NCBI GenBank assembly: GCA_964571295.1
Contig: CAZNAO010000038.1
Location: forward strand, 1-8,553
DNA length: 8,553 bases
Direction: 5' to 3'
Source: UBA922 sp964571295
GTDB lineage: Bacteria; Patescibacteriota; Patescibacteriia; Magasanikbacterales; UBA922
In this document: positions 6,138 through 8,553 of the stretch, one piece after another
Numbering within the stretch: the first letter of the stretch is position 1
How the letters are laid out: each line of letters opens with the position of its first letter
Translations under genes and position numbers: made by a program
Notes under the pieces: model-generated
What the model was told of the DNA's origin: nothing
Seen by the model: only the letters and a program-made list of their open reading frames with translations
Databases searched by the model: none

Positions 6138-6872
6138 CTAAGCAGGGGTGTACGTATGTACCCAATTCCCGATTGCTACGGGTGAGTGATACTGTAAATG
6201 ACCCCAGATGAGACTATGAACCGCGGGACTGAAAACGTCCGCCCGGGACAATTCATGAGGAAAGGCTTGATCCAATCGGTGCATATCGTCAAGGACATGC
6301 GACGAGATACGGTACAGGGAACCACGCTCAAATTGCTCAGTCTCGGCACAGATACGACAGGCGACACCACCCTGCACAAACGACCAAAACCCAAGTCCGT
6401 CTGACCTCCCACATGATACACAGGCGGCATATCGTGGAAAAAAACCTAATTCTCGCATCAGAGCAAGAATGAGCCAATCTAGAAATCGAGTATCATGCGG
6501 ATACGAACTCCGATCAAGCATATCAAGCCATGACAAAAAAATATCGAATATTCCAGACTCGATCGTACCTGAACGGATCAAAAGATGCAGTGCGTACGCG
6601 GCAAAGCCGGCATGCATACTTTTGGCATAATCACTCCTGAGCGAAGCAAACGAATTGGTCAGCCGGGCAGTGCGAAGGATCGTCATTTCTTTTCCTCCAG
6701 CTGTCTCAAACCATACCAAAGAACAAGGTTCAATATGCGCCGATAATTTACTGGTAATTTTTTTGATCCCTCGCGCAAGTACGTCAATGCGACCACGTTC
6801 CCGGGTAATAAGGGAAATAATCTCATCATTCTCCCGAAAATCACGGCGGGCAAGAATAATACCTTCGGGCAT
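6138..6872 (-). CDS. recO: DNA repair protein RecO
   Basis: RecO works with RecR (and RecF) to load RecA onto SSB-coated single-stranded DNA and to anneal strands. The N-terminal OB-fold begins MPEGIILARRDFRENDEIISL and includes the conserved R-G-R-x-D/LARG region. The C-terminal helical part carries a zinc site: CVSC, then CRIC 18 residues further on (Cys151, 154, 172, 175 from the chosen start). The length, 244 residues, is normal. The ATG at 6872 is preferred. A TTG three codons upstream (6881) would add MYR; no ribosome site supports either. It lies 26 bp after ruvX, so it is probably part of the map-ruvX-recO run. The frame closes with a TAG, and the asnS leader follows. Confidence 0.88.
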   Translation of the reverse strand: MPEGIILARRDFRENDEIISLITRERGRIDVLARGIKKITSKLSAHIEPCSLVWFETAGGKEMTILRTARLTNSFASLRSDYAKSMHAGFAAYALHLLIRSGTIESGIFDIFLSWLDMLDRSSYPHDTRFLDWLILALMRELGFFPRYAACVSCGRSDGLGFWSFVQGGVACRICAETEQFERGSLYRISSHVLDDMHRLDQAFPHELSRADVFSPAVHSLIWGHLQYHSPVAIGNWVHTYTPA

Positions 6873-6898
6873 ACGATACAAAATTCAAAAATCTAAAC

Positions 6899-7276
6899 TT
6901 AAACGTATTCCTTGAGATATTGTTGCAACATGAGCATCGCCGCCTTCTCATCAAGTGTTGCGTCCCCGTCCATCAATTGCGCTTCTTTGGTGGTAAACCG
7001 TTCATCGACGGTGACAACGGGAACTGAAATCAATGTTTCAAGCTCACGGATAAACGCACGCACTCGCCGGGAATTATCCGTCTCCCCCCCATCTTCTGCA
7101 CGATATGGAATTCCGACGACTACTTGCCCGATCTTCTCATCCTGGATCAGTCGCGGCAATTCCTGCCTCCACGCCGAATATGCAATTCTTCCATAAGGAA
7201 GTACCACATCGACCCCCGACCCGACCCACGCAAGCCCCATATGTTTGGTTCCGAAATCAATGGCGAGATAATTCAT
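6899..7276 (-). CDS. ruvX: Putative pre-16S rRNA nuclease / Holliday-junction resolvase homologue (YqgF)
   Basis: A 125-residue RNase H-like protein. In E. coli YqgF acts in 16S rRNA 5'-end processing; the family is also annotated as a Holliday-junction resolvase. Visible landmarks: LAIDFGTKHMGLA (4-16) with catalytic-type Asp7; VVVGIPYRAEDGGETDNSRRV (52-72, the GIP...G loop); VVTVDERFTTKEA (87-99) with the conserved DER; and LDEKAAMLML (108-117), where the last acidic ligand lies. The length is ordinary. The ATG is one base after the map stop codon, so translation is probably coupled; GGGGGAG about 10 bp upstream, inside the end of map, may serve as ribosome site. Which role dominates here cannot be told from sequence. 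Confidence 0.9.
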   Translation of the reverse strand: MNYLAIDFGTKHMGLAWVGSGVDVVLPYGRIAYSAWRQELPRLIQDEKIGQVVVGIPYRAEDGGETDNSRRVRAFIRELETLISVPVVTVDERFTTKEAQLMDGDATLDEKAAMLMLQQYLKEYV

Positions 7277-7277
7277 A

Positions 7278-8093
7278 CTATAGTTTCTCCCCCGGTCGCT
7301 TTGTCGCGATAACTGGATTCCCTTCAGTCACGATCACCGTATGCTCAAAATGAGCGCTGAGCGACTTATCAACCGTACTGATACTCCACCCGTCTTCAGC
7401 AGTCTCGACCTCATGTCCACCAAGCGTAATCATGGGTTCGATCGCAAGAACCATTCCCGGACGAAGTTCGATCGATTCAAGTTTGGGATCATAATAATTC
7501 GGGATAGACGGACTCTCATGGACCTGATATCCGACGCCATGTCCTGTGAGATCACGGACAATACCGTATCCAAACGGCTTGATATACGTTTCCACCGCTT
7601 TACCGATTGACGCAATGGTATTACCGGGACGCGCAACATCTATCGCTCGAGCCAAAGATGCATACGTTCGTTCAAGCAATAATTTCGCTGCAGGAGTAAT
7701 CGCTCCGACAGCCACGGTAATCGCCGTATCCGTAAAAAATCCGTTGCCAAATCTGCCGAGACCACTCTTGACCGGATACTCCATACCAATATCAATCGTA
7801 AAAATATCTCCACTATTGAGTATTTTTGTCTTGGTGGCAATCCCATGCACAACCTCTTCATTAAGCGAAGCGCAAATCGTTGTCGGAAACGGTGGATCGC
7901 TACGACGACTTCGATATCCTTTGAATGAAGGGCGTCCATGCGCTTTTTTGATGAGTGCTTCGGCTTCACGATCGATATCATACGCACTTACTCCTGCGAC
8001 TGCAAGGGCTCCCAAATATTCAAGAATTTCTCCAATGATATGCCCACCCTCTTCAATCCATGACTGCTCTTCTCGTGTTTTGATATATGACAT
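7278..8093 (-). CDS. map: Methionine aminopeptidase, type I
   Basis: A 271-residue M24 metalloprotease that removes the initiator methionine from new proteins in the cytosol. All five metal ligands are present: Asp101 (TIDIG), Asp122 (FTDTA), His185 (TGHGVGYQVHE), Glu219 (AIEPM) and Glu250 (FEHTV), plus substrate His83 (VVHGI). It lacks the type II insert and has no N-terminal zinc-finger extension. The first two ligands are 21 residues apart, against 11 in E. coli, so there is an extra loop of about 10 residues (GMEYPVKSGLGRFGNGF region, 103-119). The ATG is preceded by two AGGA motifs in AGGATAGGATCCT, and overlaps a 12-bp palindrome. It is followed one base later by ruvX. Confidence 0.95.
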   Translation of the reverse strand: MSYIKTREEQSWIEEGGHIIGEILEYLGALAVAGVSAYDIDREAEALIKKAHGRPSFKGYRSRRSDPPFPTTICASLNEEVVHGIATKTKILNSGDIFTIDIGMEYPVKSGLGRFGNGFFTDTAITVAVGAITPAAKLLLERTYASLARAIDVARPGNTIASIGKAVETYIKPFGYGIVRDLTGHGVGYQVHESPSIPNYYDPKLESIELRPGMVLAIEPMITLGGHEVETAEDGWSISTVDKSLSAHFEHTVIVTEGNPVIATKRPGEKL

Positions 8094-8103
8094 AGGATCC
8101 TAT
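8092..8103. repeat. 12-bp palindrome at the map start codon
   Basis: ATAGGATCCTAT is a perfect palindrome that overlaps the first two bases of the map ATG (AT of the start codon on the minus strand) and one of its AGGA Shine-Dalgarno motifs. A hairpin or a dimeric repressor here could mask initiation, but a chance palindrome of this size is quite possible. Confidence 0.4.
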
Positions 8104-8109
8104 CCTAGC

Positions 8110-8151
8110 AAAAAAAAGGTTGTCTGTGAAGCCTCCTTGTCTTCTAGACAA
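8110..8151 (-). terminator. Weak candidate terminator after the right-edge gene
   Basis: On the minus strand, TTGTCT at 8151-8146 (overlapping the stop codon of the right-edge gene) can pair with AGACAA at 8125-8120, followed by CC and a run of eight T. TTGTCT can also pair with a nearer AGACAA at 8142-8137 through a 3-nt loop. The U-tract is good but the stems are short, so this is tentative. Confidence 0.3.
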
Positions 8152-8553
8152 TTACGAGGAGAGACAAAAGAGTAAGCAACAATAAGGTTGATGCAATGAC
8201 ATGATAATGCTGGTGCCGTATCTCGACAAAAATCTTGATCGCAAGCGCAAGAGAAAAAAACGTAATCATGCCATACAATATTCCCTGAGACCCGGTTGCA
8301 AGAAATCCGAGCACTGCCGGAACCATCCGGGTAAGTTCATATTTATGCGTATTAGTGAGAGAAACTTCAGGGAGAGTATCCCACTGGATGATCGACTCGG
8401 TCGACGTACCATCAGACCATGAAATAATAATCTCAGGAGACAGAACTGCCTTGAAAAATTCGGTATATGGCTTGGCAACCGTCAACGTACCTGACCACAA
8501 ATTTTGTTCATACGTAGGAGACAGTTCGAACTCATATCCCTGTGCACGTACAG
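8144..8553 (-). CDS. Unrecognised membrane-anchored protein, C-terminal part (5' end beyond window)
   Basis: The minus-strand frame stays open from a TAG at 8146-8144 to the right edge, giving 135 residues of a longer protein. A TTG at 8500 lies inside the frame and is unlikely to be the true start. The visible first 80 residues are polar and rich in Thr, Ser and aromatic residues, as in beta-rich extracytoplasmic domains. They are followed by two hydrophobic helices near residues 89-110 and 117-135, separated by a basic, His-rich link (EIRHQHYH). The protein ends just after the second helix. The likely topology is an exported domain with a C-terminal hairpin anchor. I do not recognise the family and assign no function. 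Confidence 0.7.
   Translation of the reverse strand, partial: VRAQGYEFELSPTYEQNLWSGTLTVAKPYTEFFKAVLSPEIIISWSDGTSTESIIQWDTLPEVSLTNTHKYELTRMVPAVLGFLATGSQGILYGMITFFSLALAIKIFVEIRHQHYHVIASTLLLLTLLSLLVIV

Noticed and set aside
7546..8175. A 209-codon plus-strand frame opposite map
   Set aside because: It is a shadow of the well-supported aminopeptidase gene, has no family features, and lies antisense to conserved metal-ligand codons.
1..8553. CRISPR array, integrase or tRNA attachment site
   Set aside because: No regularly spaced repeats, no recombinase gene and no tRNA fragment were found on either strand.

Overview
The window looks like a chromosomal fragment of a Patescibacteria (Candidate Phyla Radiation) type bacterium recovered from a metagenome. 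This rests on a run of tightly packed housekeeping genes on one strand, few recognisable Shine-Dalgarno sites, a VirB6/TrbL-like membrane protein of the kind common in those genomes, and a 100-N scaffold gap. The phylum is an inference. No rRNA or other decisive marker is present.

Every supported gene lies on the minus strand, so transcription runs from right to left. From the right edge the order is: the C-terminal end of an unrecognised membrane-anchored protein (8144 to the edge); methionine aminopeptidase map (7278-8093); Holliday-junction resolvase-like ruvX (6899-7276); recO (6138-6872); a 131-bp gap holding a long hairpin; asparaginyl-tRNA synthetase asnS (4714-6006); an LTA-synthase/sulfatase-type membrane phosphotransferase (2699-4696); an RsmB/NOP-family RNA m5C methyltransferase (1707-2696); a 352-bp cassette made of a GIY-YIG nuclease gene between perfect 27-bp inverted repeats (1355-1706); and a partial VirB6/TrbL-like polytopic protein (1-1121) running off the left edge. 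map and ruvX are 1 bp apart, and the sulfatase and methyltransferase genes 2 bp apart, so these pairs are probably co-transcribed.

The most interesting structure is the GIY-YIG cassette. The repeats end against the methyltransferase stop codon on one side and within 5 bp of the nuclease stop codon on the other, so almost the whole unit is repeat plus gene. Each repeat folds into an 8-bp hairpin with a GAAA loop. The nuclease gene is much more AT-rich than its neighbours and has the strongest Shine-Dalgarno site in the window, which suggests a REP-like mobile or mobilisable unit.

Just beside it, the 100-N gap is flanked by the same 55 bp on both sides. This is best explained as two contigs overlapping by one assembly k-mer, so the duplication and the gap may not exist in the genome. 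The shared 55 bp carry a likely terminator and an extended -10 promoter for the VirB6/TrbL-like gene.

The housekeeping genes cover protein maturation (map), recombination repair (recO, ruvX), translation (asnS), RNA modification (methyltransferase) and envelope polymer synthesis (sulfatase-type enzyme). They do not form one pathway.
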